Shown piece after piece: positions 51,706 through 59,777 of a DNA stretch of 64,000 nt (positions within the stretch are counted from its first letter, which is position 1; every line of letters starts with the position of its first letter). The DNA is from Haloparvum alkalitolerans (GTDB lineage Archaea; Halobacteriota; Halobacteria; Halobacteriales; Haloferacaceae): NCBI RefSeq assembly GCF_050122995.1, contig NZ_JBNLIA010000001.1:186001-250000 (forward strand), given 5' to 3'. The translations under genes were made by a program, and so were the position numbers. Below the pieces are notes generated by a model that did no database searches, was not told where the DNA came from, and was given only the letters and a program-made list of their open reading frames with translations.

Positions 51706-52485
51706 ATGGACTACCGAGGCGCCGTCCTCGACGTCGACGGCACCGTGGTGCGCGGCAACGACCCCATCCCCGGCGCGCCGGAGGGGTACCGTCGGCTCCG
51801 GGCGGCCGGGCTGGAGACGCTGTTCGTCTCGAACAACCCGACGAAGGCGCCGCCCGCGTACGTGGATCGGCTCGGCGACGCCGGCTTCGAGGTGACCGCG
51901 GAGCAGGTGGTGACCGCGGGAACGGTCGCGACGCGGTACCTCCGGGAGCACCACGCGGACGACGACCTCTTCCTGATCGGCGCGCCCGGACTGCGTGAGC
52001 AGCTCGCGGCCGCGGACCTTTCGACGACCGACGCGGTCGAAGCCGCGGACGCGCTGGTGGCCTCCATCGACCACGGGTTCGACTACGAGGACCTCTGCGA
52101 GGCGCTGTGGGTGCTGGAGCGGGACGTCCCCTTCATCGGTACCGATCCCGACGTGGTGATCCCCGCGCCCGATCGGGACGTGCCGGGCTCCGGCGCGATC
52201 ATCAACGCCGTGGCGGGCGTCGCGGAGCGCGACCCCGACGCGGTGCTCGGCAAACCCTCCGACGCCGCGGTCGAACTCGTGCGCGAGCGCCTGCCGCACC
52301 CGCCGGAGCGGTGCCTGCTCGTCGGCGACCGCCTGAACACGGACATCGCCCTCGGCGAGCGCGCCGGGATGACCACGGTGCTCGTGCGCACGGGCGTCAC
52401 CGACGACGCGACGCTCGCCGCGAGCGACCACGACCCCGACTACGTGCTCGACTCGCTGGGCGACATCGACCGCGTTCTCGGCTGA
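51706..52485 (+). CDS. HAD-superfamily hydrolase, subfamily IIA (NagD-like)
   Basis: 259 residues. Motif I DVDGTV with nucleophile Asp9 and Asp11, motif II Ser in FVSNNPTK, Lys in LGKPSDAAV and motif IV VGDRLNTDI. The C2 cap is of the NagD/phosphoglycolate phosphatase type. Phosphatase on small sugar- or glycerol-phosphates by family; substrate unknown. A GATACGG-type box at about 51676-51682 and the family start support the ATG at 51706. Confidence 0.9.
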   Translation: MDYRGAVLDVDGTVVRGNDPIPGAPEGYRRLRAAGLETLFVSNNPTKAPPAYVDRLGDAGFEVTAEQVVTAGTVATRYLREHHADDDLFLIGAPGLREQLAAADLSTTDAVEAADALVASIDHGFDYEDLCEALWVLERDVPFIGTDPDVVIPAPDRDVPGSGAIINAVAGVAERDPDAVLGKPSDAAVELVRERLPHPPERCLLVGDRLNTDIALGERAGMTTVLVRTGVTDDATLAASDHDPDYVLDSLGDIDRVLG

Positions 52486-52562
52486 GCGGCCGGTCCGCTC
52501 GCCGCGACGGCCGCGGTCGCCGCGGGTCGACCTCCGCCGAGGTGCGTGCCACCACGTGCCAA

Positions 52563-52571
52563 AGATTTAAG
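52563..52571 (+). promoter_or_regulatory. TATA box of a 41-codon gene
   Basis: AGATTTAAG, centred about 29 bases before the ATG at 52596, in a GC-rich surrounding. Confidence 0.55.
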
Positions 52572-52595
52572 CCGGCGAATCGCAATCGGACGCAC

Positions 52596-52721
52596 ATGGA
52601 CCACGACTCGCCGCACGTGTGGGACGGCGAAACCGAGGCCAACCGCGAGGAAGACCCCGAGGACGACCGCGTGGTCGTCGTCGAAGGCCACGCCGTACAG
52701 TTCAACGAGTACCGCTACTGA
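52596..52721 (+). CDS. Very small acidic protein, 41 residues
   Basis: Sequence starts MDHDSPHVWDGETEANREED and ends in VEGHAVQFNEYRY. Strongly acidic, no membrane segment, no cysteine. A clear TATA element lies at leaderless distance, which is the best argument that it is expressed. Not recognised beyond looking like a conserved haloarchaeal micro-protein. The aromatic C-terminus could be a docking peptide. Confidence 0.6.
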   Translation: MDHDSPHVWDGETEANREEDPEDDRVVVVEGHAVQFNEYRY

Positions 52722-52907
52722 CTCGCGGTCGGCGGTCGACGGAGGCGGGCCCATCTGGCGCTCCTCGGACGCGGACCGGGAGTGACGGCGCTCCGAGCGG
52801 CGCCGCTCCGTGGCCGGCCTCGTCGCTCAGCGGGACGGAACGCGAATCGCTCGCTCGGAGGCGCGGAGCGGCTGCGGAAAAGTCGAAAGGGCGGGTCGTG
52901 CCGGGGT

Positions 52908-53306
52908 TCAGAAGGCGTCGCCGTACGCGGAGATGTCGGCGTGGAGCTCCTCGCGGAGGGCGGAGTGGACGTGGCAGATGTCCTCGGCGCGGTCGACGAT
53001 CTCGTCGAGTTCGCCCTCGCTCAGGTCGGCCTCGACGTGGAGGTCGAAGCTGATCGCGGCCAGGTCGTCGTCGTCGTCCAGCTCCGCGGAGGCGTCGATC
53101 TGGAGCTTGCCGAGGTCTTCCTCACCGCGCTGGCTGCCGCCGACGCGGAACGCGGGGAGGAAACAGGAGGCGTACGTCGCGACGAGCGTCGCGTTCGGGT
53201 TCGGGCCGGTCTCGTCGGTGGCGTCGATCTGCAGGTCGAAGTCGCCGACGTGACTGGTGGACGCGTAGCCCTCCTCGCTGACCGTGGTGGTCTCGATGTC
53301 AGACAT
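52908..53306 (-). CDS. OsmC/Ohr family protein
   Basis: 132 residues. The two OsmC cysteines are Cys48 (ATYASCFLPAF) and Cys111 (RAEDICHVHSAL); their spacing and contexts are typical for thiol peroxidases of this family acting on organic hydroperoxides. Shorter than E. coli OsmC by about 10 residues but complete. A CTTTAGG element about 27 bases before the ATG at 53306 supports a leaderless start. Confidence 0.88.
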   Translation of the reverse strand: MSDIETTTVSEEGYASTSHVGDFDLQIDATDETGPNPNATLVATYASCFLPAFRVGGSQRGEEDLGKLQIDASAELDDDDDLAAISFDLHVEADLSEGELDEIVDRAEDICHVHSALREELHADISAYGDAF

Positions 53307-53407
53307 ACGCGCTCACGTTCGGTCGGTCGCATCCTAAAGATGGCGGTCGTGGGCGGTCCGCGCGCAGACGCGCCGTCGGTCGATCGGCGGAGCGGACCCC
53401 GGCCCGT

Positions 53408-54127
53408 CTACAGTTCGTAGGACTCGTCGCCGTCGAGGACGACGGCCTCGGCGGCGCCGGCCGTCGCCTTCACCTCGCGCACGAAGTCGTCGGTGTCGAT
53501 CTCGATCGGCGGGAAGGAGTCGTAGTGCATCGGGAAGACCACGTCCGCGCCGACCCAGTCCGCGGCGATCGCGGCCTGTGCCGGCCCCATGGTGAAGTGG
53601 TCGCCGACCGGGAGCGCGGCCGCGTCGGGTTCGAGGAACAGCCCGATCACGTCCTTCATCTCGGACATCAGCGCCGTGTCGCCGGCGTGGTAGAACGCGG
53701 TCGCGTCGGCGTCGGACTCCTGTGTCGGCTTCTTGTCCGAGACCACGAAGCCGGCGGGCATCCCCGCGGAGGTGCCGTAGCCGGTCTCGATGCCGTTGGA
53801 GTGGTCCGCGCGCACCATCGTCACCCACGCGTCGCCGCACGCGACGGTGCCGCCGAGGTTCATCCCCATGCCGCCGACCGCGTTCTCGTGACCCATGTTG
53901 TCCTCGAGATAGCCCGCGAGCTCCGGAGTCGCGACGACGGTCGCGCCCTCGTAGCGGTCGGCGTCGCCGATGTGGTCGGCGTGGCCGTGGGTCAACAGGA
54001 GATAGTCGGGGTCCAGTTCCTCGGGCGAGACGTCCGTCTTCGGGTTGTCGAAGAACGGGTCGATCAGCAGGTCGGTGTCGCCGACGGTGACGTGCCACGT
54101 GGAGTGGCCGTGCCAGGTGAGTTCCAT
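53408..54127 (-). CDS. Metal-dependent hydrolase, UPF0173
   Basis: 239 residues, metallo-beta-lactamase fold. Zinc motif HGHADH (47-52), conserved N-terminus MELTWHGHSTWHV, YHAGDTALMSEMK and the late MHYDSFP histidine. UPF0173 proteins are widespread with no proven substrate. ATTTATTA on the minus strand at about 54153-54161 is a strong TATA element 30 bases before the ATG. Divergent from the hflX leader. Confidence 0.9.
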   Translation of the reverse strand: MELTWHGHSTWHVTVGDTDLLIDPFFDNPKTDVSPEELDPDYLLLTHGHADHIGDADRYEGATVVATPELAGYLEDNMGHENAVGGMGMNLGGTVACGDAWVTMVRADHSNGIETGYGTSAGMPAGFVVSDKKPTQESDADATAFYHAGDTALMSEMKDVIGLFLEPDAAALPVGDHFTMGPAQAAIAADWVGADVVFPMHYDSFPPIEIDTDDFVREVKATAGAAEAVVLDGDESYEL

Positions 54128-54241
54128 GGTTCGGTCGGAACGTGTCGCGGAGAGGTAATAAATGTCGTCGCCGGCGAGGTTCCGACCGGGGCGCGCTCCG
54201 ACCCACGTGCCGTTTGGTTCCGATCACCACACCCCACGAAC

Positions 54242-54561
54242 GGTTAAGTGGCGACGCGGGAACGCTGTGGTGAATGAAGACCGATCCCCGTTTCCGCTGA
54301 CCGGGCCCTCGACGGGACCGCCGCGTGCGCCGCCCCCCGGGACGCCGGGGTGTCGCGGCGCCGCGTCGGCGCGGCCGCGGTCGGCACCGACGACGCGCCC
54401 GGGAGCGGAACTCCGCCGTCGCGGCGACGGTGTGGCTCCCCTCCCGGTCGCGGTGGGACAGCGTTCCGAGTCGGTCGACCGACCCGCCGTGGCGGCCCCC
54501 GTCGCGCCGCCGCGTCGCGTCGGCCGACCCCTCCGCGGGCCGACGCGAGCGCCCGAGACGA
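54242..54561 (+). promoter_or_regulatory. Probable hflX promoter and long leader
   Basis: GGTTAAGT at 54242-54249 is a TATA-like box whose predicted start site (about 54272) falls on an ATG at 54274 that opens an 8-codon frame, MKTDPRFR, ending at 54300. From there to the hflX ATG no protein-like frame exists. This leaves a leader of about 290 bases, unusual in this window. Confidence 0.45.
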
Positions 54562-55992
54562 ATGTCGAACACGAACGACGCATCTGCGGACCGACGAGAC
54601 GGATCGACGCGAACGGAAACGGCGGACGGGTCCCGGGCCATCGTCGTGGCCCGCGACGCGGACGCGGTCCCCGACACGACCGAGATACGGGCGCTGACCG
54701 AGGCGGTCGGCTACTCCGTGGTCGACGCGGTGACACAGCGCCGCCGCGAGGACCCCACCTACGCGGTCGGGCGTGGGAAGGCCGAGGAGTTGATGCGGCG
54801 CGCCGCCGAGACGGACGCCGACGCGGTGGTGTACGACGGCGAGTTGACGCCCGGACAGACCGCCGCGCTGACCGACCTGCTCCCCGCGGGGGTGTCCGTG
54901 CTGGACCGGACCCGGGTCGTGCTCGACCGCTTCGCGGACGGGGCCGACTCGCGGGCCGCGACGCTTCAGGTCGATTTGGCCCGCCTCCGCTACTGGAAGC
55001 CCCGGCTTCGTGAACTGATCGCCCGCGACTACGCGGACGACCTGCGGTTCCACAACGAGGACGATCGGCGCGTGCTCGACGTGGAGCGACGCATCGAGGC
55101 GACCGAGCGCGCGCTCGACGCGGTGACGGAGACCCGACGCGAGCGCCGTCGCGAACGGCGCGAGGCGGGGTTCGACCTCGTCGCGCTCGCGGGCTACACC
55201 AACGCCGGCAAGTCGACGCTCCTCCGCCGGCTGGCGGACGACCTCGACGACCCTGACGGGGTCCCGGCGACCGGCGGAACCGCGGCAGCCGGAGCGACGC
55301 CGGCGACCGGGGGCGACGGTCACGCGGACGTCGCGACGGCCGCGACCGTCGCGGACCGCCTCTTCGAGACGCTGGAGACGACGACGCGTCGCGCGACGGT
55401 CGGCGGGCGGCGACTGCTGGTGACCGACACCGTCGGGTTCGTCGACGCGCTCCCGCACGAGGCGGTTCGGTCGTTCCGGGCGACGATAGCGGCGACGCGC
55501 GAGGCCGACGCCGTCCTGCTGGCGGTCGACGCGACCGACGCGCCGGACCGCCTGCGCGAGAAGGTCGCCGTCTCGCTCCGCGCGGTCGAGGAGACTTCGG
55601 GACCGGTGCTCCCGGTCCTGACGAAGGTCGACGCGCTGGCGGGGCCGGAGTCGATCGACGCCCGCCTCGCGGCGGTCGACGAGGCGGCGGCCGCGCTGTC
55701 GGGCGCGGGGGTGCCCGCCGCGGACCGCCTCCTGGACCCGGTGCCGGTCAGTGCGCTCGACGGGACGGGGATCGACCGGTTGCGCGAGCGGACCGTGGCC
55801 GCGCTCCCGACGGCCGAGACCACGCTCGACCTCCCGAACGACGGGGCGACACAGCGCCTGCTGGCGTGGGCACACGACCACGGGGACGTCCGCGACGTCT
55901 CGTACGAGGCCGACGCCGTGCGGGTCCGGTTCGCCGGCCGTCCCGACGTCGTCGCGGAGGCCGACCGACGGGCCGCGGCGCTCGGCGAGTAG
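54562..55992 (+). CDS. hflX: GTPase HflX
   Basis: 476 residues. Ribosome-associated GTPase, thought to split or rescue ribosomes under stress. N-terminal HflX domain (about 25-195) with the conserved VYDGELTPGQ, VLDRTRVVLDRFADGADSRAA-like segment and a helical arm rich in Arg. G domain from about 205: G1 GYTNAGKST (211-219), G3 DTVGF, G4 TKVD. Between G1 and switch I there is an Ala/Gly-rich insert of about 35 residues. Start ATG at 54562 follows family length; the long upstream in-frame sequence is Arg/Pro-rich and rejected. Confidence 0.92.
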   Translation: MSNTNDASADRRDGSTRTETADGSRAIVVARDADAVPDTTEIRALTEAVGYSVVDAVTQRRREDPTYAVGRGKAEELMRRAAETDADAVVYDGELTPGQTAALTDLLPAGVSVLDRTRVVLDRFADGADSRAATLQVDLARLRYWKPRLRELIARDYADDLRFHNEDDRRVLDVERRIEATERALDAVTETRRERRRERREAGFDLVALAGYTNAGKSTLLRRLADDLDDPDGVPATGGTAAAGATPATGGDGHADVATAATVADRLFETLETTTRRATVGGRRLLVTDTVGFVDALPHEAVRSFRATIAATREADAVLLAVDATDAPDRLREKVAVSLRAVEETSGPVLPVLTKVDALAGPESIDARLAAVDEAAAALSGAGVPAADRLLDPVPVSALDGTGIDRLRERTVAALPTAETTLDLPNDGATQRLLAWAHDHGDVRDVSYEADAVRVRFAGRPDVVAEADRRAAALGE

Positions 55993-56040
55993 CCGACCGG
56001 TTCGGGCAGTCTTAAGGGCGCCCACGGCCGACGAGGACGT

Positions 56041-57165
56041 ATGCAACCACGGGACCTCTCAGCGAACTCCCCGTACGTCCCCGGCCGCGGCGTCGAGGAG
56101 GTCGCCCGCGAGTTGGGACTCGACCCCGAGGACCTGATCAAGCTTTCCTCGAACGAGAACCCCCACGGCGCTAGCCCCGACGCCGTCGCCGCGATCCGCG
56201 AGCACGCCGACGGAATCAGCGTCTACCCGAAGGCCTCGCACACGGACCTGACGAGCCGCCTCGCCGAGAAGTGGGGCGTGACCGACGAGCAGGTGTGGCT
56301 CTCGCCGGGCGCGGACGGCTCCATCGACTACCTCTCGCGGGCGATGCTGGAGCCCGACGACGACATCCTCGTCCCGACGCCGGGCTTCGCCTACTACGGC
56401 ATGTCCGCGCGCTACCACCACGGCGACGCCAACGAGTACGAACTCGAGAAGGCCGACGACTTCGTCCAGACCGCCGAGACGGTGCTGGAGCAGTACGCCG
56501 GCGAGCGCATCGTCTACGTCACCTCGCCGCACAACCCCTCCGGCTCCACGATGGACCTCGACGACGTGGTCGCGCTCGCGGACGCCACGGCCGACAGCAC
56601 CCTCGTCGTCGTCGACGAGGCGTACGGCGAGTTCGACGAGAGCGAGAGCGCCGTCTCGCTGATCCGGGAGGGCGGAGGCGACGCCACGCGCGACGACGCG
56701 CGGGACGATATCGCGGTCCTCAGGACCTTCTCGAAGGCGTACGGGCTCGCCGGGCTCCGGGTTGGCTACGCGGTCGTCCCGGAGGCGTGGGCCGACGCCT
56801 ACGCCCGCGTGAACACGCCCTTCGCCGCGAGCGAGTTGGCCTGTCGGGCCGCGCTGGCCGCGCTCGACGACGACGACCACGTCGAGAAGTCGGTCGAGAG
56901 CGCCCGGTGGGCGCGCGCGTACATCCGCGAGGAGCTCGACGCGCCGACGTACCCCTCGGCGGGCAACTTCGTGCTCGCGGAGGTCGGCAACGCCGAGGCG
57001 GTCTGCGAGGCCGCCCAGCACGAGGGCGTCATCGTCCGGGACTGTAGCTCGTTCGGGCTGCCCGCCTGCATCCGGATCTCGACCGGCACGCGGGAGGAGA
57101 CCGAGCGGGCCGTCGCGACCCTCAACGACGTGCTCGCCGACCTCGAACAGGGTGTCCACGCCTGA
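56041..57165 (+). CDS. hisC: Histidinol-phosphate aminotransferase
   Basis: 374 residues, PLP fold type I. PLP Lys232 in RTFSKAYGLAGLRVGYA, family start YVPGRGVEEVARE, KLSSNENPHGASP and SPHNPSGS. Catalyses the transamination of imidazole-acetol phosphate in histidine synthesis. CTTAAGG at 56012-56018 is a TATA-like box about 26 bases upstream. First of a run with the kinase (1-base overlap) and the CDP-alcohol transferase; other his genes are not in the window. Confidence 0.92.
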   Translation: MQPRDLSANSPYVPGRGVEEVARELGLDPEDLIKLSSNENPHGASPDAVAAIREHADGISVYPKASHTDLTSRLAEKWGVTDEQVWLSPGADGSIDYLSRAMLEPDDDILVPTPGFAYYGMSARYHHGDANEYELEKADDFVQTAETVLEQYAGERIVYVTSPHNPSGSTMDLDDVVALADATADSTLVVVDEAYGEFDESESAVSLIREGGGDATRDDARDDIAVLRTFSKAYGLAGLRVGYAVVPEAWADAYARVNTPFAASELACRAALAALDDDDHVEKSVESARWARAYIREELDAPTYPSAGNFVLAEVGNAEAVCEAAQHEGVIVRDCSSFGLPACIRISTGTREETERAVATLNDVLADLEQGVHA

Positions 57166-57686
57166 TGCGGCTGGCAGTCACCGGCACGCCCGGGACGGGC
57201 AAGACGACCGCGACGGAGCTGCTGGCGGACCGATGGGAGGACGCCCCCGAGGTGATCCACCTCAACGAGCGGATCAAGGGCGACGACGACCTCTGGACCG
57301 AGCGCGACGACGACCGCGGCGGCTCGCGCGTCGTCGACCTCGAGGCCGTCCGTGAGGAACTGGGCGACTGGGAGGGGATCCTGGAGTCGCACCTCGCGCA
57401 CCACTTCGACGCCGACGCGGTCGTCGTCCTCCGGTGCGCTCCGGCCGTCATCGAGGAACGCCTCCGGGAGCGCGGCGAGTCCGCCGAGTCGGCCGCGGAG
57501 AACGCCGAGTCGGAGGCGCTCGACGTGGTGCTCGCGGAGGCCGTCGAGCGGTTCGGGCGCGAGAACGTCTACGAGATCGACACCACGGACCGGAGTCCGG
57601 CGGAGGTGGCCGACGCCATTCGCGCGGTGCTGGAGGGCGACCGCGAACCGAGCGCCGGGACGGTCGACTTCACGGGGTACATATAA
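57165..57686 (+). CDS. Adenylate kinase family protein (Fap7/AK6-like)
   Basis: 173 residues. P-loop GTPGTGKTT (7-15) and the short AK6-type layout: HLNERIKGDDDLWTERDDDRG, VDLEAVREEL, VVVLRCAPAVIEERLRERG. Homologues (Fap7/hCINAP) are adenylate kinases that also help mature the small ribosomal subunit. It overlaps hisC by one base and its TAA is part of the TATA-like box of the next gene. Cytosolic. Confidence 0.88.
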   Translation: MRLAVTGTPGTGKTTATELLADRWEDAPEVIHLNERIKGDDDLWTERDDDRGGSRVVDLEAVREELGDWEGILESHLAHHFDADAVVVLRCAPAVIEERLRERGESAESAAENAESEALDVVLAEAVERFGRENVYEIDTTDRSPAEVADAIRAVLEGDREPSAGTVDFTGYI

Positions 57687-57688
57687 CC
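57680..57688 (+). promoter_or_regulatory. TATA-like box overlapping the stop codon of the AK6-like gene
   Basis: CATATAACC contains the TAA stop (57684-57686) and lies about 28 bases before the ATG at 57712, so the transferase gene may have its own promoter inside the operon. Confidence 0.45.
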
Positions 57689-57711
57689 GTGAACCGGGAG
57701 AGTGACCGCGT

Positions 57712-58314
57712 ATGACGCTCGATCAGTATCGGTCCGTAGCGGAACGCCTCCTCGGCCCGTGGGTCGCCGCGGCCGACCGGCTCGGGCTGACCCCGAACCA
57801 GGTCAGCGTGATCGCCTTCGCGGCGGCCGTCGCCGCCGGTGGCGCGTTCTACGTCGGCACCGCGGCGGCGTACGCCGCGGGCGCGGCGCTGGTGTTTCTA
57901 AACGGCTGGCTCGACCTCGTCGACGGCGCGCTCGCGCGCGAGCAGGCGGTCGCCTCGGAAGGGGGCGACCTGCTCGACCACGTGCTCGACCGCTACGCCG
58001 ACATCGCGATCATCGCCGGGTTCGCCGCGGGGATCGGGCGGTACGACCTCGGGCTGCTCGCGGTGACGGGCGTCCTGATGACCTCCTACCTCGGCACGCA
58101 GATCCAGGCGGTCGGGCTCGGCCGCGAGTACGGCGGCCTCCTCGGCCGCGCCGACCGGCTCGCGCTGATGGGGTTCGTCGGGTTCGCGGCCGCGGTCGTC
58201 CCGCGGGAACTGGTCGCGGGACTCGGCGTCGTCGGGCTCCTCCTCGTCCTCTTCGCGGTCGTCGGCCACCTCACCGCGCTCCAGCGGTTCCTGGGCGCGT
58301 GGCGGGACCTCTGA
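57712..58314 (+). CDS. CDP-alcohol phosphatidyltransferase family protein
   Basis: 200 residues with about six hydrophobic helices. Full catalytic motif D68-x2-D71-G72-x2-A75-R76-x8-G85-x3-D89-x3-D93. In archaea these enzymes make archaetidyl-inositol-phosphate, -serine or -glycerol lipids from CDP-archaeol; which head group is used cannot be told, though archaetidylinositol-phosphate synthase is a reasonable guess. Follows the AK6-like gene by 25 bases, with its own possible TATA box. Confidence 0.9.
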   Translation: MTLDQYRSVAERLLGPWVAAADRLGLTPNQVSVIAFAAAVAAGGAFYVGTAAAYAAGAALVFLNGWLDLVDGALAREQAVASEGGDLLDHVLDRYADIAIIAGFAAGIGRYDLGLLAVTGVLMTSYLGTQIQAVGLGREYGGLLGRADRLALMGFVGFAAAVVPRELVAGLGVVGLLLVLFAVVGHLTALQRFLGAWRDL

Positions 58315-58407
58315 TCTGGGGACTGACCGACGACCCGGGAGGCCGACCGCGCCGACCGGCGCCCGCGGCCCGAAGTTGATAAACGATGGCGGCGAAACGA
58401 CCCGACA

Positions 58408-58905
58408 ATGAGCGTGACCCACGCCGACCAGCGCGTCGCGGTGCTGGCGGACTCACAGAACCTCTATCACTCCGCGCAGAGCAAGTACTCTCGGAACGTC
58501 GACTACGCCGGCCTGCTGGAGCGGGCGGTCGGCGACCGGTCGCTCGTGCGCGCCATCGCGTACGTCATCCGCGCCGACTCGCCGGAGGAGGAGAGCTTCT
58601 TCGAGGCGCTGCGGGACATCGGCTTCGAGACGAAGATCAAGGACATCAAGACGTTCCCCGACGGGACGAAGAAGGCCGACTGGGACCTCGGGATGAGCCT
58701 CGACGCCGTCTCGCTGGCGAGCCACGTCGACACGGTGGTCCTCTGTACCGGCGACGGCGACTTCGCGCGGCTCTGCACCCACCTCAGACACGAGGGCGTC
58801 CGCGTCGAGGCTGTCGGGCTCGGCTCGTCGACCGCCGAAGAGCTGATCGACGCGGCCGACTCCTTCCACGACATGGAGGACGAGGAGGACGCGTTCCTGC
58901 TTTAA
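58408..58905 (+). CDS. NYN-domain (LabA-like, PIN-related) protein
   Basis: 165 residues. VAVLADSQNLYHSA (Asp15, Asn18) and TGDGDFARLCTHLRHEGVRV carry the acidic residues of a NYN/PIN-type metal-dependent RNase fold, and KKADWDLGMSLDA supplies the middle Asp. Likely ribonuclease; target unknown. GATAAAC at 58377-58383 is a TATA-like box about 28 bases before the ATG. Confidence 0.88.
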   Translation: MSVTHADQRVAVLADSQNLYHSAQSKYSRNVDYAGLLERAVGDRSLVRAIAYVIRADSPEEESFFEALRDIGFETKIKDIKTFPDGTKKADWDLGMSLDAVSLASHVDTVVLCTGDGDFARLCTHLRHEGVRVEAVGLGSSTAEELIDAADSFHDMEDEEDAFLL

Positions 58906-58907
58906 CC
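58899..58907 (+). promoter_or_regulatory. TATA-like box overlapping the stop codon of the NYN gene
   Basis: GCTTTAACC includes the stop TAA (58903-58905) and is about 26 bases before the ATG at 58929. Confidence 0.45.
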
Positions 58908-58928
58908 TCGGCCGTTCCAGACCTCTCC

Positions 58929-59126
58929 ATGAGCTCTCGTCAGCGCGGCCCGGACCCGGTCGACGACCGCCTCGTCGTGCTCGCGCTGCCCGCCGTTCTC
59001 GGCATGGCGCTCGGGCTCGCGGTCGGCGGCCAACTGGACAGCCTCGCGGCCGGAATCGCCCTCGGGATCGCCCTCGCGGCCGGGTTCGGCTGGCTGCGGC
59101 TGTGGCTGGCGAACCTCCCACAGTAG
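58929..59126 (+). CDS. Small two-helix membrane protein
   Basis: 65 residues. Two hydrophobic segments at about 15-33 and 38-60 (LDSLAAGIALGIALAAGFGW) with small residues (Gly/Ala), joined by a tight turn; short charged N-terminus. The TATA-like box at the stop of the NYN gene is spaced correctly. No recognised family. Confidence 0.62.
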   Translation: MSSRQRGPDPVDDRLVVLALPAVLGMALGLAVGGQLDSLAAGIALGIALAAGFGWLRLWLANLPQ

Positions 59127-59225
59127 TCCCCGTCGGCGGACCTCCCGCGGTCACCCCGACCGGCGGTTCCTCCCGCGACGCCCACGGTCCGGAACCGCTT
59201 TGAGCGCGCCGCCGCGAGTGCGCCC

Positions 59226-59729
59226 ATGAGCGACGCGGAGGATCTCGCGGATCTGCGGGTGACCGCCGACTACCAGTTCGGCGCCGGCGCGGGCGCGGCG
59301 CTGTTCCCGCCGAGCGACGAGCACACCGTTCGGCGGTCCAGCGGCGGCCGCCCGCGGCAGGTGCTGGCCGGCGACGTGACCGAGACACCCGGTAGCGCGG
59401 AGGGCGACCGGCTCGTGACGTACGGCACCGACGGCCGTTTCCGGCTCGGGATCGCGGGCGGCGCGCGCCTCCACGAGGCGCTCGATCCGCCCGCGTACCG
59501 CGTCACCGTCGGCGACGAGAGCGAACCGTTCGTCCGCGACGGGAGCAACGTCTTCGCGAAGTTCGTCACCGCGGTCGACGACGCAGTCCGACCCGGAGAC
59601 GAGCTGCTGGTCGTCCACGAGGACGGCCGCCTGCTCGCGGTCGGGCGCGCGGAGCTCTCCGCCGCGGAGATGCGCGCGTTCGACACCGGGATGGCCGTGA
59701 AGGTTCGTGACGGCGTCGAGGACCTGTAA
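59226..59729 (+). CDS. PUA-domain protein
   Basis: 167 residues. The C-terminal part (about 85-160) is a PUA RNA-binding domain: PAYRVTVGDESEPFVRDGSN, VFAKFVTAVDDAVRPGDELL and VVHEDGRLLAVGRAELSAAEM. The N-terminal 80 residues look like the small domain that precedes PUA in archaeal tRNA-guanine transglycosylase-related proteins. Probably a partner in tRNA modification, but no catalytic site is present. CTTTGAG at about 59197-59203 is a TATA-like box at leaderless distance. Confidence 0.82.
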   Translation: MSDAEDLADLRVTADYQFGAGAGAALFPPSDEHTVRRSSGGRPRQVLAGDVTETPGSAEGDRLVTYGTDGRFRLGIAGGARLHEALDPPAYRVTVGDESEPFVRDGSNVFAKFVTAVDDAVRPGDELLVVHEDGRLLAVGRAELSAAEMRAFDTGMAVKVRDGVEDL

Positions 59730-59777
59730 CTCGACCGCGAACCACGCAGGCTGGCCGAGCGACGGAGACGCCTCGAC

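Noticed and set aside
54301..54561. N-terminal extension of HflX
   Set aside because: Arg/Pro-rich with no HflX similarity; family length is satisfied from 54562.
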